From Arthrobacter sp. YN (lineage in GTDB: Bacteria > Actinomycetota > Actinomycetes > Actinomycetales > Micrococcaceae), in assembly GCF_002224285.1 (NCBI RefSeq), contig NZ_CP022436.1, forward strand, positions 2,728,001 through 2,792,000: a DNA stretch of 64,000 bases. Direction: 5' to 3'. Shown here in pieces: positions 43,307-52,553 of the stretch (its first letter is position 1; every line of letters begins with the position of its first letter). The notes below the pieces were generated by a model, which was not told the DNA's origin, made no database searches, and saw nothing but the letters and a program-made list of their open reading frames with translations. Both the position numbers and the translations under genes were made by a program.

Positions 43307-44416
43307 ATGAGCATACGAACAATTCCATCGGGACAACTGAAGGGCCACACAGTCCGGCCCAAGCTTCAGATTGCAGTGGTCGGGGCAGGCTATTGGGGTC
43401 CCAATCTCGCCAGGAACTTGAAAGCCAGCCCTGACTGGGACCTGGTGGCCATTTGCGACCTGGACGTAGAACGCGGGCTCAGGCTCGCCGAAACGGTAGG
43501 TGGCGTGGCCGTCGTCGAGTCCTTGGACGAACTGCTGGACACGTACAACCTCGACGCCGTTGCGGTGGCGACACCGGCACATACCCATCACGGAGTGGTG
43601 ATGACGGCGCTGCGCGCCGGGAAACATGTGCTGGTGGAAAAGCCCTTGGCGGACAGCCGGGCAAAAGGCTTGGAAATGGTGGAAGAAGCCAAAGCCCGGG
43701 GTTTGGTGCTGATGGCAGACCATACCTACTGCTTCACCCCCGCAGTCTTGAAAATCCAGGAGCTCGTAGCAACCGGCGCGTTGGGCGATATTCTCTACGT
43801 GGATTCGGTCCGCATCAACCTGGGCCTGGTCCAACCGGACGTCAACGTCTTCTGGGACCTGGCTCCCCATGACCTTTCCATCCTGGACTTCGTCCTGCCG
43901 GGCGGCTTGCATCCCACAGAGATCGCGGCCCATGGGGCAGATCCGCTGGGTACCGGCCGTGACTGCGTGGGACATTTGACGTTCGGCCTTCCCAACGACG
44001 CCATGGTGCACATCCACGTGAACTGGCTCAGCCCCACCAAGATCCGGCAGATGATCATCGGGGGATCGAAGAGGACCCTCGTGTGGGATGACCTGAACCC
44101 GCAGCAACGCCTCAGCGTCTACGATCGTGGGGTCAGTCTGGAACACCAGCCCCGGTCCGCCGCAGATAAACGGACCTCCGCCATTTCCTACCGCCTCGGC
44201 GACACGTGGTCACCTGCGCTGCAGGAACGCGAGCCCCTGGGCCAGGTGGTGGCCGAGCTCGCTGCTTCCATCCGGAACCACACCATGCCCCGTACCAGTG
44301 GTGAATCCGGGCTCCGCGTCCTGTCTGTCCTGGAGGCCGTCACCCAAAGCCTGAGCACCGACGGGCAGTCCACCGTGGTGGCCGGCAACGAGGTCAATCT
44401 CCAGGTTGCGCGGTGA
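43307..44416 (+). CDS. Gfo/Idh/MocA family sugar oxidoreductase
   Basis: A 369-residue NAD-dependent oxidoreductase. The N-terminal Rossmann motif is G-A-G-Y-W-G and the signature E-K-P-L-A lies near residue 110. Its context with an aminotransferase and PglD-like acyltransferase resembles WbpB/WlbA, which oxidise a UDP-sugar at C3 before amination. It starts 58 bases after the transferase gene and overlaps the epimerase by four bases. The true substrate is unknown. Confidence 0.85.
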   Translation: MSIRTIPSGQLKGHTVRPKLQIAVVGAGYWGPNLARNLKASPDWDLVAICDLDVERGLRLAETVGGVAVVESLDELLDTYNLDAVAVATPAHTHHGVVMTALRAGKHVLVEKPLADSRAKGLEMVEEAKARGLVLMADHTYCFTPAVLKIQELVATGALGDILYVDSVRINLGLVQPDVNVFWDLAPHDLSILDFVLPGGLHPTEIAAHGADPLGTGRDCVGHLTFGLPNDAMVHIHVNWLSPTKIRQMIIGGSKRTLVWDDLNPQQRLSVYDRGVSLEHQPRSAADKRTSAISYRLGDTWSPALQEREPLGQVVAELAASIRNHTMPRTSGESGLRVLSVLEAVTQSLSTDGQSTVVAGNEVNLQVAR

Positions 44417-45432
44417 AAAGGCTCCTGGGCGCCAACGTCCTGGTCACCGGTGGCGCCGGAACCATAGGGTCCACGCTGGTTGACCAATTGCTCGACGCCG
44501 GTGCGGCGCACGTGGACGTCCTGGACAACCTGGTGCGGGGACGCCTCGCAAACCTGGACGCCGCCTTGGCCAGTGAACGGGTGGACCTGGTGGAAGGTGA
44601 CCTGCGGGACCGCGACCTGGTGCATGACCTCACCCGGGGCAAGGACCTGGTGTTCCACCAAGCCGCCATCCGCATCACCCAATGTGCCGAGGAACCACGG
44701 CTGGCACTTGAAGTGCTGGTGGACGGAACGTTCAACGTGATCGAGGCCGCCGCCCAACACTCCGTTGACAAGCTCATCCTGGCCTCCAGTGCTTCTGTCT
44801 ACGGCATGGCCGAAGAATTTCCCACCACTGAACGCCACCACCATCACAACAACGACACGTTCTACGGCGCAGCCAAGTCCTTCAACGAGGGGATGGCGAG
44901 GAGCTTCCGGGCGATGACCGGCCTGAACTACGTGGCTTTGAGGTACTTCAACGTGTATGGCCCACGGATGGACGTCCACGGGCTGTACACCGAGGTGCTG
45001 GTCCGTTGGATGGAGCGGATCGTCGATGGCCGTCCGCCCCTGATCTTCGGCAGCGGTCAGCAGACCATGGATTTCATCCACACCGCCGACGTGGCCCGGG
45101 CCAACGTCCTGGCAGCAGTCAGTGACGTCACCGACGGTGTCTACAACGTGGCCAGCGGGACCGAAACCAGCCTCGCCGGGCTGGCCCAAACGCTGCTGGG
45201 GGTCATGGAGTCACCGCTGCACCTTGAGCACGGACCGGAAAGGGCCGTCAACGGCGTGGCGCGCCGCCTGGCCGATACCTCGGCCGCACGGGTGGACCTC
45301 GGGTTCGAGGCCGCCGTTGGCTTGGAGGACGGACTGCGCTCGCTGGTTGCCTGGTGGCGGCCACTGCGCGAAGAGATTGCCGCAGCACGGACCACCAACC
45401 GCCCTGACGCTCCGGTAGCTGGTGCAAGATGA
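44413..45432 (+). CDS. NAD-dependent nucleotide-sugar epimerase/dehydratase
   Basis: The 339-residue extended SDR has T-G-G-A-G-T-I-G-S near the start, catalytic serines in A-S-S-A-S-V-Y-G and Y-G-A-A-K. It resembles UDP-glucose 4-epimerase and related dehydratases. Its start is GTG within a GTGA overlap. It should supply an epimerised or keto nucleotide sugar for the following aminotransferase or for the repeat unit. Confidence 0.87.
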   Translation: MKRLLGANVLVTGGAGTIGSTLVDQLLDAGAAHVDVLDNLVRGRLANLDAALASERVDLVEGDLRDRDLVHDLTRGKDLVFHQAAIRITQCAEEPRLALEVLVDGTFNVIEAAAQHSVDKLILASSASVYGMAEEFPTTERHHHHNNDTFYGAAKSFNEGMARSFRAMTGLNYVALRYFNVYGPRMDVHGLYTEVLVRWMERIVDGRPPLIFGSGQQTMDFIHTADVARANVLAAVSDVTDGVYNVASGTETSLAGLAQTLLGVMESPLHLEHGPERAVNGVARRLADTSAARVDLGFEAAVGLEDGLRSLVAWWRPLREEIAAARTTNRPDAPVAGAR

Positions 45433-46595
45433 CCGCCTCCGGTCTCCACCTGGCACGCATCGACGTCATGAAGCCGTGGCTGGGCGAGGACGAGGCCCAG
45501 GCAGTGGCCGAGGTGATCGCCTCCGGATGGGTGGCACAAGGTCCCAAAGTCCGCCAGTTCGAAGAAGCGTTCTGTCTGCTGCAACAGGCAGGCTTCGCCG
45601 TCGCGACCTCCAATTGCACTACAGCCCTGCATCTGGCCCTTGTGGTGGCCGGCGTGGGCCCGGGCGATGACGTAGTGGTCCCGTCGTTCTCGTTCATTGC
45701 CACAGCCAACGCGGCAACGTACGTGGGGGCTCGTCCGGTGTTCGCCGACGTTGACGTCACAACCGGTTGTGTCACTGCAGAGACACTGCGTGCCGCCCTG
45801 ACTCCAGCCACCAAGGCAGTCATCGCCGTGGACCAAGGCGGAGTGCCCGTTGATCTGGCTCCCATCCGTGCGATGTGCGATCCGCTGGGCATCACTGTGG
45901 TGGAAGATGCTGCCTGCGCCATCGGTTCCCGCTACCACGGCAGGGCCGTGGGGGCCGGAGCGGAAGTCGCCGCCTGGTCCTTCCACCCACGTAAGGTCCT
46001 CACCACCGGGGAGGGCGGCATGCTCTCCACTTCGCGGCAAGACTTTGCTGATACATCAAGGCGCCTCCGTGAACACGCCATGAGCGTCTCTGCTGCCGAC
46101 CGGCACGCCAGCATTCTCGCGCCCCCGGAGGAGTACCTCGACATTGGGTTCAACTACCGCATGACCGATCTTCAGGCCGCCGTCGGAATCGTCCAACTGG
46201 GGCGGCTCCGGGAAGTCATCCAGCGGCGGCGGGAACTGGCAGCCACGTACGCCAACGCTTTCGCAGGAATCGAGGGTCTACGCCTTGTCAGCGACCCGGA
46301 CTATGGAATCAGCAACTTCCAGTCCTGCTGGCTTGAAGTCGGGCCAGGGTTCCCCCTGGGACGCGACGGGTTGATGACTGCTTTGGCCGAGGATGGAATC
46401 TCGGCGCGACGCGGCATCATGGCAGCCCACCGCCAACCGGCCTACGCGGGCAAAGACACCGGGAAGGCAGGCTTGGATGCCACCGAATGGCTGACTGACC
46501 ACACGCTCATCCTGCCCCTGTACCATCAGCTTTCCCTGCACGATCAGGTCCGGGTCATCGATTCCGTGCTTCGGGCAGCAGGTCGACTGACATGA
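45429..46595 (+). CDS. DegT/DnrJ/EryC1/StrS family sugar aminotransferase
   Basis: The 388-residue PLP enzyme has the cofactor-binding lysine in H-P-R-K-V-L-T-T-G-E-G-G, D-A-A-C-A-I-G, and an N-terminal S-N-C-T-T-A-L-H segment. It should transfer an amino group from glutamate to a keto nucleotide sugar. It overlaps its neighbours on both sides by four bases, and pairs logically with the oxidoreductase upstream and the acyltransferase downstream. Confidence 0.9.
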   Translation: MTASGLHLARIDVMKPWLGEDEAQAVAEVIASGWVAQGPKVRQFEEAFCLLQQAGFAVATSNCTTALHLALVVAGVGPGDDVVVPSFSFIATANAATYVGARPVFADVDVTTGCVTAETLRAALTPATKAVIAVDQGGVPVDLAPIRAMCDPLGITVVEDAACAIGSRYHGRAVGAGAEVAAWSFHPRKVLTTGEGGMLSTSRQDFADTSRRLREHAMSVSAADRHASILAPPEEYLDIGFNYRMTDLQAAVGIVQLGRLREVIQRRRELAATYANAFAGIEGLRLVSDPDYGISNFQSCWLEVGPGFPLGRDGLMTALAEDGISARRGIMAAHRQPAYAGKDTGKAGLDATEWLTDHTLILPLYHQLSLHDQVRVIDSVLRAAGRLT

Positions 46596-47254
46596 GTGAA
46601 CTTCTCCTCATAGCAGCCAGCGGCCTGGCCAGGGAGGTCCTGGCCATGGTCCGCAGCAACGGGCCCTTTGACGTGATCGGGATCCTCGACGACGACGAAG
46701 ACAAACTCGGGCGGGTGGTGGACGGCGCCCACGTCCTTGGCCCCATCCGGGACGCCCTGAATTTCCCCCATGCATTTTTGCTGGTGTGCATCGGATCCGG
46801 ATCAGGGCGGGAAGCCGTTGTGATGCGGCTCAGGACCCTGGGACTGGATGAAGGGCGATATGCCACGGCCATAGACCCCTCCGTGCAGATACCCGAAGGC
46901 TGCATGATCGGCAAGGGCAGCATCCTCCTTGCCCACGTGAGCATGACGGCGTCCGTGACGATCGGCAACCACGTAGTAGCCATGCCCGGAGTGACCTTCA
47001 CCCACGACGACGACATCAGCGATTTTGCGACCTTCGCCTCAGGGGTGTCGCTTGGGGGCAACGTCCACATCGGGCGTGCCGCCTATGTCGGGATGAATGC
47101 CAGTGTCCGCGAGCGCACGTCCATCGGCGCGAATGCAACGATCGGGATGGGCGCGGCGGTTCTCACCGACGTACCGGCGGAGGAAACCTGGGCCGGGGTG
47201 CCGGCGCGGGTGATCAGGCGGGGAAATTCCCCTGCACTGGAGGGCATCCAATGA
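46592..47254 (+). CDS. PglD/NeuD-type sugar O/N-acyltransferase
   Basis: The 220-residue protein has an N-terminal Rossmann-like PglD_N half (L-L-L-I-A-A-S-G-L-A-R-E) and a C-terminal left-handed beta-helix of hexapeptide repeats (I-G-K-G, V-T-I-G-N, I-G-A-N-A-T-I-G) ending in A-G-V-P-A-R-V-I. It should acetylate the amino sugar made by the aminotransferase, using acetyl-CoA. Start and stop overlap both neighbours. Confidence 0.87.
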   Translation: MSELLLIAASGLAREVLAMVRSNGPFDVIGILDDDEDKLGRVVDGAHVLGPIRDALNFPHAFLLVCIGSGSGREAVVMRLRTLGLDEGRYATAIDPSVQIPEGCMIGKGSILLAHVSMTASVTIGNHVVAMPGVTFTHDDDISDFATFASGVSLGGNVHIGRAAYVGMNASVRERTSIGANATIGMGAAVLTDVPAEETWAGVPARVIRRGNSPALEGIQ

Positions 47255-48324
47255 AGCTGATGCGTCCCGTTCCCCTGCGGCACCCGGTGAGTGTTTCGGT
47301 GGTGGTGCCGTGCTACAACTACGGACACTTCCTGCCTGAGGCTGTTGCCAGTGCTTTGGAGCAGGAGGGCGTGGACGTCGAGGTCATCGTGGTCGATGAC
47401 GCGTCCACGGATGGCAGCGCCGCCGTGGCCTGGCGGCTGGCCTCCGAGGACCAGCGCATCAGCGTTGTCCTCCACGACAGCAACAAAGGGCACATTGCCA
47501 CGTACAACGACGGACTCTCCAGGGCGCGGGGCCGCTACGTAACGCTTCTCTCCGCAGATGACGTCATAGCCCCCGGTGCGCTGGCCCGGGCTGCCGCGCT
47601 GATGGAAGCCAACCCCCGGGTGGGAATGGTGTACGGCCTTCCCCGGGACTTCACTGACAAGCCTCCGGCCCCTTCCTCACATGACCGCAGTACGTGGACT
47701 GTGTGGGAAGGCCGGGCATGGATTTCCCTGGCGTGCGCCCGCGGGAGGAACTTCATCCTTTCGCCCGAAGTGGTCATGAGGACCGCGGCTGTGCTCAGCG
47801 TAGGTGCTTACAGTCCCTCGCTGCCGCACTCCGGGGACCTGGAATACTGGCTGCGGGCCGCTGGCTCCTGGGATGTGGGCAGGATCAACGGGCCGGTGCA
47901 GGCGTTCTACCGGGTCCATGGGGCCAACATGCATCAGACAGAGTTCGCAGCGGCCGCCGTGGATCTCAAGCACCGCTTGGAGGCCTTCCGGGTCCTTGAA
48001 GACTCCCGGTTTCCGGGCAATCCGAGGAATCGTGCACGGCAGGTGCAGCGTGCCAAGTGTGCGCTCAGCAGGGAAGCCGCCCAATTGGGCTTCAGGGAAA
48101 TCAACCAGGGCGGATCGGTGGAGGCCGCAGTCGAGCTCCGGAAGTTCATCGAGGGCCTTCACGAGGTTCCCGGAAATATCCACCGGGCCAACGCGTTGCA
48201 TGCCAGGATCGCCCGGGCAGCCCGCGGCCGGAAACCAAGGGCAGGGAGGTTCGCCGTTGGTTTTGTGCGGAGCCAGCTGGACCGGGTGCGTTGGCGGGTA
48301 TGGGCCCTGACGGGAATCTCGTGA
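47251..48324 (+). CDS. Family 2 glycosyltransferase
   Basis: A 357-residue GT-A enzyme. V-V-P-C-Y-N-Y-G near the start and the D-D-A-S-T-D-G-S motif mark the nucleotide-sugar site, and S-A-D-D-V is the metal-binding D-x-D equivalent. The C-terminal 120 residues are basic and probably contact the membrane or acceptor. It should add one sugar to the lipid-linked repeat unit. It overlaps the flippase start by four bases (GTGA). Confidence 0.88.
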   Translation: MKLMRPVPLRHPVSVSVVVPCYNYGHFLPEAVASALEQEGVDVEVIVVDDASTDGSAAVAWRLASEDQRISVVLHDSNKGHIATYNDGLSRARGRYVTLLSADDVIAPGALARAAALMEANPRVGMVYGLPRDFTDKPPAPSSHDRSTWTVWEGRAWISLACARGRNFILSPEVVMRTAAVLSVGAYSPSLPHSGDLEYWLRAAGSWDVGRINGPVQAFYRVHGANMHQTEFAAAAVDLKHRLEAFRVLEDSRFPGNPRNRARQVQRAKCALSREAAQLGFREINQGGSVEAAVELRKFIEGLHEVPGNIHRANALHARIARAARGRKPRAGRFAVGFVRSQLDRVRWRVWALTGIS

Positions 48325-49828
48325 CCACCGTCAGCGGCCAGGACCGCACACTGGGCAACCGGGCTGCGAGCGCCACGCTCTGGGGCGGTGTCAACATGGC
48401 CTTGGGCAGGATCGTGCAGTTTGCCACCACCATTATCGTGGCCAGGATGATAGCCCCGGAGCACTTCGGTGCGCTCGCGGTAGCCATTGTGGTGCAGACC
48501 ATCGCCACCAACATGGCCGAGCTCGGTGCGACCGCAGCCTTGGCACGAGGCACCGGGGATCCGGACAAGATCGCCCTACCGTCTTCTCCATTGCTCTGGT
48601 CACCAGCGGCGTCATGACGGCGGGTGCAATCGCCCTGGCACCTGCCTTGGCAGCAGCGTTTGATGACCCCGCCGCGACGCCCGTGATCCAGGTGCTCTCG
48701 CTCACCATCCTCCTCCAAGGGGCTGGTGCCGTCCCTTCCACCATGGTGTGGCGGGAGTTCCTGCAAAAGCCGCGGGTCGTCGTCGACCTTTGCAGCCTGG
48801 TCACCGTGCTGGTACTGGTGGTGCCGATGGCATTGGACGGCTGGGGAGCGATGGCGCTCGCCTGGTCCAGGGTGGGTGGACAGCTGGTGGCCTTGGCGGG
48901 TTATTGGATCATCACTCCCAAGCGGTACGCCCCGGGCTTTGACCGTGCAGTGGCCGCGGAGATCCTGCGCCTGGGTATGCCGTTGGCCATGGCAAACCTG
49001 GTGGTCTTCGTGACCCTGAACGTGGACTATCTCCTGATAGGCCGGATGCTTGATCCGACGGCATTGGGCTTGTACCTCCTGGCGTTCAACCTGGCCGGGC
49101 TGCCAAGTTCGGTGATCACTGCGGTCATCCGGGCCACTGCGGTGCCCACCTTTGGCAGGCTCTTCTCCGAAGGAACCTTAGGGGTGCTGGCCGCCCGGTT
49201 CGTGACCGGGGTTTCCTATGGCGCATTTCCGATCTCCGCCATGGTGATTGCGCTGGCACATCCCTTGATCGTCACCGCCTATGGCGGGGCATGGGCGCCG
49301 GCGGGCATTGCACTGGCCACGCTGGGGGTCTTCGGCGCCACACGGATCCTGGTGGAGCTCTTCGCTGACCTGAGCGTGGGTGCAGGCAGGACCGGATGGC
49401 TCTTTTGGGTCCAGGTAGCCTGGCTTGCCGCCCTGACGCCGGCACTTTTCGCCGGCATCACGTGGTGGGGGATTGCCGGGGCGGGAATCGCGCATGCTGC
49501 AGTGGCCTGCCTGGTGGTCATTCCCCTCTACGTCACGTCCTTGACGTCGGTCCTGCACACCAGCGCCTGGCAGCTCCTGCGCGGAAGTGTCCGCCCCCTT
49601 GCGGCTGCCGCCGTGGCAGGGGCTTGTGTTTGGTTGGCCACCCAAGGGATAGCCAACCCTGCCGTGGCCATGGTTTGCGGCCTACTGCTCGGTTCGGTCC
49701 TGTATGGCCTTCTGACCTTCCGCCAAGGCAAAGAACTCGTGGCTGAGATCCGCGGGCTGCTCAGGGCCAGGGCCACGGCGTCCGAACCCTCCCCAACCGG
49801 CATTCCCGGAGGCACGGTCCAACCATGA
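48321..49828 (+). pseudogene. Wzx-type polysaccharide flippase, frameshifted
   Basis: From GTG 48321 the frame encodes a flippase N-terminus (L-W-G-G-V-N-M-A-L-G-R-I-V-Q and two helices). At the C run 48574-48576 the homology moves one base back and continues as P-T-V-F-S-I-A-L-V to 49828. The total span of 1508 bases is one short of a multiple of three, so one C appears lost. The first frame stops at 48617 after 98 codons. That stop overlaps an ATG of the second frame at 48614 in an ATGA, so a 404-residue second part might be translated by restart. The intact protein would have 502 residues and many membrane helices. Confidence 0.85.
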
Positions 49829-51096
49829 AACCGATATCACTGTCTACCGCCCGCCTCGCAGCCCAGCGTGTCCGCCGGGATGGCTGGCGGCCTGTTGCCC
49901 GGGTAGTGGCGGCAAAGCTGGTCACCTCCGCTGTGGATGCTTGGCATCTGGCAGAACCGGGGCTTCCCCTGCGGGAGGAAGACATCATGGACCCCAGGTG
50001 TATTGCCCGTCCCGCCGCCGCGCCCGTCACTACCGGACACCTGAGGATCGGCTGGCTCTGCACGCCGCCTGCGCCCGGCTCGGGAGGGCACACCACCTTC
50101 TTCCGGATGGTGGAGGAGATGGAAGAGCGAGGCCATCAGTGCACTTTGTTCCTCTACGACACCAACGACGACGACACCAGCCGTCACGAAGAGACTATCC
50201 ACAGCCACTGGCCGGCGCTGCGTGCCGGGGTTCGCAGCGCCACATATGGGATGGAAGGGGTGGATGCACTTATTGCCAGTTCCTGGCCCACGGCACACGT
50301 TGCCGCGGGACGGGCACCTGGCAGCGTCCACCTCTTCTATTTCATCCAGGACTACGAGCCGTACTTCTACCCCCGCGGATTCCTCTACGCACTGGCAGAG
50401 GACAGCTACCGCCTGGGGCTGGCCAACGTGGCGCTGGGCGGCATGATCGCCGACGTCATGCAGGAAGAACTCGGCGAAAGGCCCCAAGCCGTTGTCCCCT
50501 TCGGATGCGATACCGGCATGTACAGGCTTCCCGCGTCCGCTGAGCAACCTCCGCGGTCCGGCGTGGTCTACTACGCCAAGAAGAAGGTAGACCGACGCGG
50601 ATACCTCCTGGCCAAACTGGCCCTGCAGCGTTTCCATGCCCTCCAGCCTGAGCAGGAAATCCATATCTACGGAGACAACGTCACCGGGTGGAACATCCCC
50701 GTCACCAACCACGGCAACCTCACCCCGGCGGAACTGAACAGCCTGTACCATCGAACGATCGCCGGGCTGGCCCTTTCCTTCACCAACATTTCGCTGGTCC
50801 CCGGCGAACTCCTCGCAGCGGGGAACATCCCCGTCATGAATCGAGCGCCCTTCGCTTCGGGACTGCTCAACGACCCCGACGCCGTGTGGGCACTGGGAAC
50901 TCCCGCCGGCTTGGCCGCTGCGCTCGCGGACGTTGTCAATGCACCGGACATCGAGGACCGCGCCACAGCCGTTGCCGGCAGGAAACGGCTGGATTGGGCA
51001 GATTCCCGCGCGGCATTCGCCCACTTCGTGGAAGCCTCCTGTGCCAGGCTCCCACAAGAGACCCTGGAAGATTCCTTGCGTGGAGGCCACGCATGA
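49825..51096 (+). CDS. WsaF-like glycosyltransferase (GT4-related)
   Basis: The 423-residue protein has a basic leader (about 1-60), G-S-G-G-H-T-T-F-F as donor-site loop, and F-I-Q-D-Y-E-P-Y-F-Y-P-R-G, a stretch typical of WsaF-type rhamnosyltransferases. The C-terminal E-L-L-A-A-G-N-I-P-V is the usual retaining-GT region. The nearby dTDP-rhamnose genes make rhamnose a plausible donor, by inference. It overlaps both neighbours by four bases, so its translation may suffer if the flippase is broken. Confidence 0.82.
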   Translation: MKPISLSTARLAAQRVRRDGWRPVARVVAAKLVTSAVDAWHLAEPGLPLREEDIMDPRCIARPAAAPVTTGHLRIGWLCTPPAPGSGGHTTFFRMVEEMEERGHQCTLFLYDTNDDDTSRHEETIHSHWPALRAGVRSATYGMEGVDALIASSWPTAHVAAGRAPGSVHLFYFIQDYEPYFYPRGFLYALAEDSYRLGLANVALGGMIADVMQEELGERPQAVVPFGCDTGMYRLPASAEQPPRSGVVYYAKKKVDRRGYLLAKLALQRFHALQPEQEIHIYGDNVTGWNIPVTNHGNLTPAELNSLYHRTIAGLALSFTNISLVPGELLAAGNIPVMNRAPFASGLLNDPDAVWALGTPAGLAAALADVVNAPDIEDRATAVAGRKRLDWADSRAAFAHFVEASCARLPQETLEDSLRGGHA

Positions 51097-52553
51097 AGCG
51101 TATGAAGAAGATCCTCACTTTCCCTCCGGCACGCGAAATCGAGGCAGGTGATCTGGAAGGAACGTCGGGCACCGCGGGCCACGTGGGCCTCCTGCTCAAA
51201 TTCACGGCCTTTGCCGTGTTTTTCTTCCCTTCCAACATGGTGGTCAAACCCATCGGAGCCGTGGGGACGGTTCCCATCATGCTGGCCCTCCTGCTGCTGG
51301 CTTTTTGGCTCTGCTCGGCATTCTTCGGCCTGCACCATCCACTGCGGACCCGGCATCCGGGACGGCTGGGGCTGGGACTGCTGTGGGTGGGAACGTGCGC
51401 CTCCTATGTGGCACTGTTCTCCGGCTTCACTGGCAATACCAACGTTTCGGCCCAAGCTGCGGCCGACCGTTGGCTGATCCTGATCCTGGCCTGCGGCGGG
51501 ATCGCACTGGTGGCGAGCGAAGCCGTCCGTACCCTGGACAACGCCATGTCGCTGGTCCGGGCCATCCTTGCCGGCGCCTTCTTCTGCTGCCTGGTGGCCC
51601 TGGTCCAGTTCCTCTTCCGGGTCAACCCGATGCTCTGGATCCAGGAGGCCATGCCGGGATTCACCGACAACGGAGGAAACACCGCCTTTCAAGTGCGCGG
51701 GCTCATGACCCGGGTTGCGGGAAGTACATTCCATTCCATTGAACTGGCCGTTGTCTGCGCCATGCTCCTGCCTTTGTCCATCTGGCGGGCCATCTATGAC
51801 CGAACAGGCTACAAGTGGTTGCACTGGACGGGTACAGCCTTGCTGATCGTCGCCATCGCCTCCACAGTGTCCCGGTCCGGTGTCCTCGGGCTGTTCCTGG
51901 GAATGCTGGTGTTCATTCCCTTCCTCCCACGCTCAGCCCGACGCTGGGCGGTGGTGGCTGCACCGGCAGCTATGGCCGCACTGTTCCTAGCCATCCCCGG
52001 ACTGGTGGGGACACTGACCTCCTCCTTCACCGCAGGAGACTCCGACCCCTCGCTCACAACCCGCACCAACAACTACCCCCGCGTGGCCGAGATGTTCGGT
52101 GAACTGCCCTTCCTGGGGCTGGGACCCGGAAACTACATGCCGGAGAACGCCCTTTACATCCTGGACAACCAATACCTCAATTCGCTGGTCACCCTGGGCC
52201 TGGTCGGCTTCATTGGCATGGTGGCATACCTGATCCTGCCCGCCGTGTCATCCTTCATCGCCGCCCGTGCATCCCGTATCCCCGCCCTGCGCTGCCTGGC
52301 AGGAGCGGCAGCGGCTGCCGGCGCCGTGGCAGCAGGCTGCTCGCTGACTTTCGATTCGATGGCTTTCCCCGTGTTTGCCCTGGTGTACCCCTTCGTCATC
52401 GGCCTCGGAGGAGGCGCTTGGATCATGATCCGCCGTGAAATCGAGCTCAGGGAAACCACAGCTCCTGACTTGTTCAAGAACGGTCCGCCCCAGGACGGAC
52501 ACCTCCGCAACCCATCAACTCCGAATGTCGAGGCGATCACATGGACCCGGTAG
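51093..52553 (+). CDS. O-antigen ligase/polymerase-like membrane protein (Wzy)
   Basis: The 486-residue protein has about 11-12 predicted membrane helices and a large outer loop (about residues 185-260) followed by S-R-S-G-V-L-G-L-F. A second loop carries T-R-T-N-N-Y-P-R and L-G-L-G-P-G-N-Y. This layout fits the Wzy_C / O-antigen ligase family. It should polymerise lipid-linked repeat units outside the membrane. ATG 51093 overlaps the previous stop, although the frame is open much further upstream. Confidence 0.83.
   Translation: MKRMKKILTFPPAREIEAGDLEGTSGTAGHVGLLLKFTAFAVFFFPSNMVVKPIGAVGTVPIMLALLLLAFWLCSAFFGLHHPLRTRHPGRLGLGLLWVGTCASYVALFSGFTGNTNVSAQAAADRWLILILACGGIALVASEAVRTLDNAMSLVRAILAGAFFCCLVALVQFLFRVNPMLWIQEAMPGFTDNGGNTAFQVRGLMTRVAGSTFHSIELAVVCAMLLPLSIWRAIYDRTGYKWLHWTGTALLIVAIASTVSRSGVLGLFLGMLVFIPFLPRSARRWAVVAAPAAMAALFLAIPGLVGTLTSSFTAGDSDPSLTTRTNNYPRVAEMFGELPFLGLGPGNYMPENALYILDNQYLNSLVTLGLVGFIGMVAYLILPAVSSFIAARASRIPALRCLAGAAAAAGAVAAGCSLTFDSMAFPVFALVYPFVIGLGGGAWIMIRREIELRETTAPDLFKNGPPQDGHLRNPSTPNVEAITWTR

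Noticed and set aside
48570..48585. Programmed -1 frameshifting in the flippase gene
   Set aside because: A one-base slip would restore the protein, but the local sequence is not a classical slippery heptamer and no strong stimulatory hairpin was seen just downstream. A lost base is simpler.
49837..51090. A 417-codon open frame opposite the WsaF-like gene
   Set aside because: It is the mirror of a good glycosyltransferase gene and has no recognisable features.
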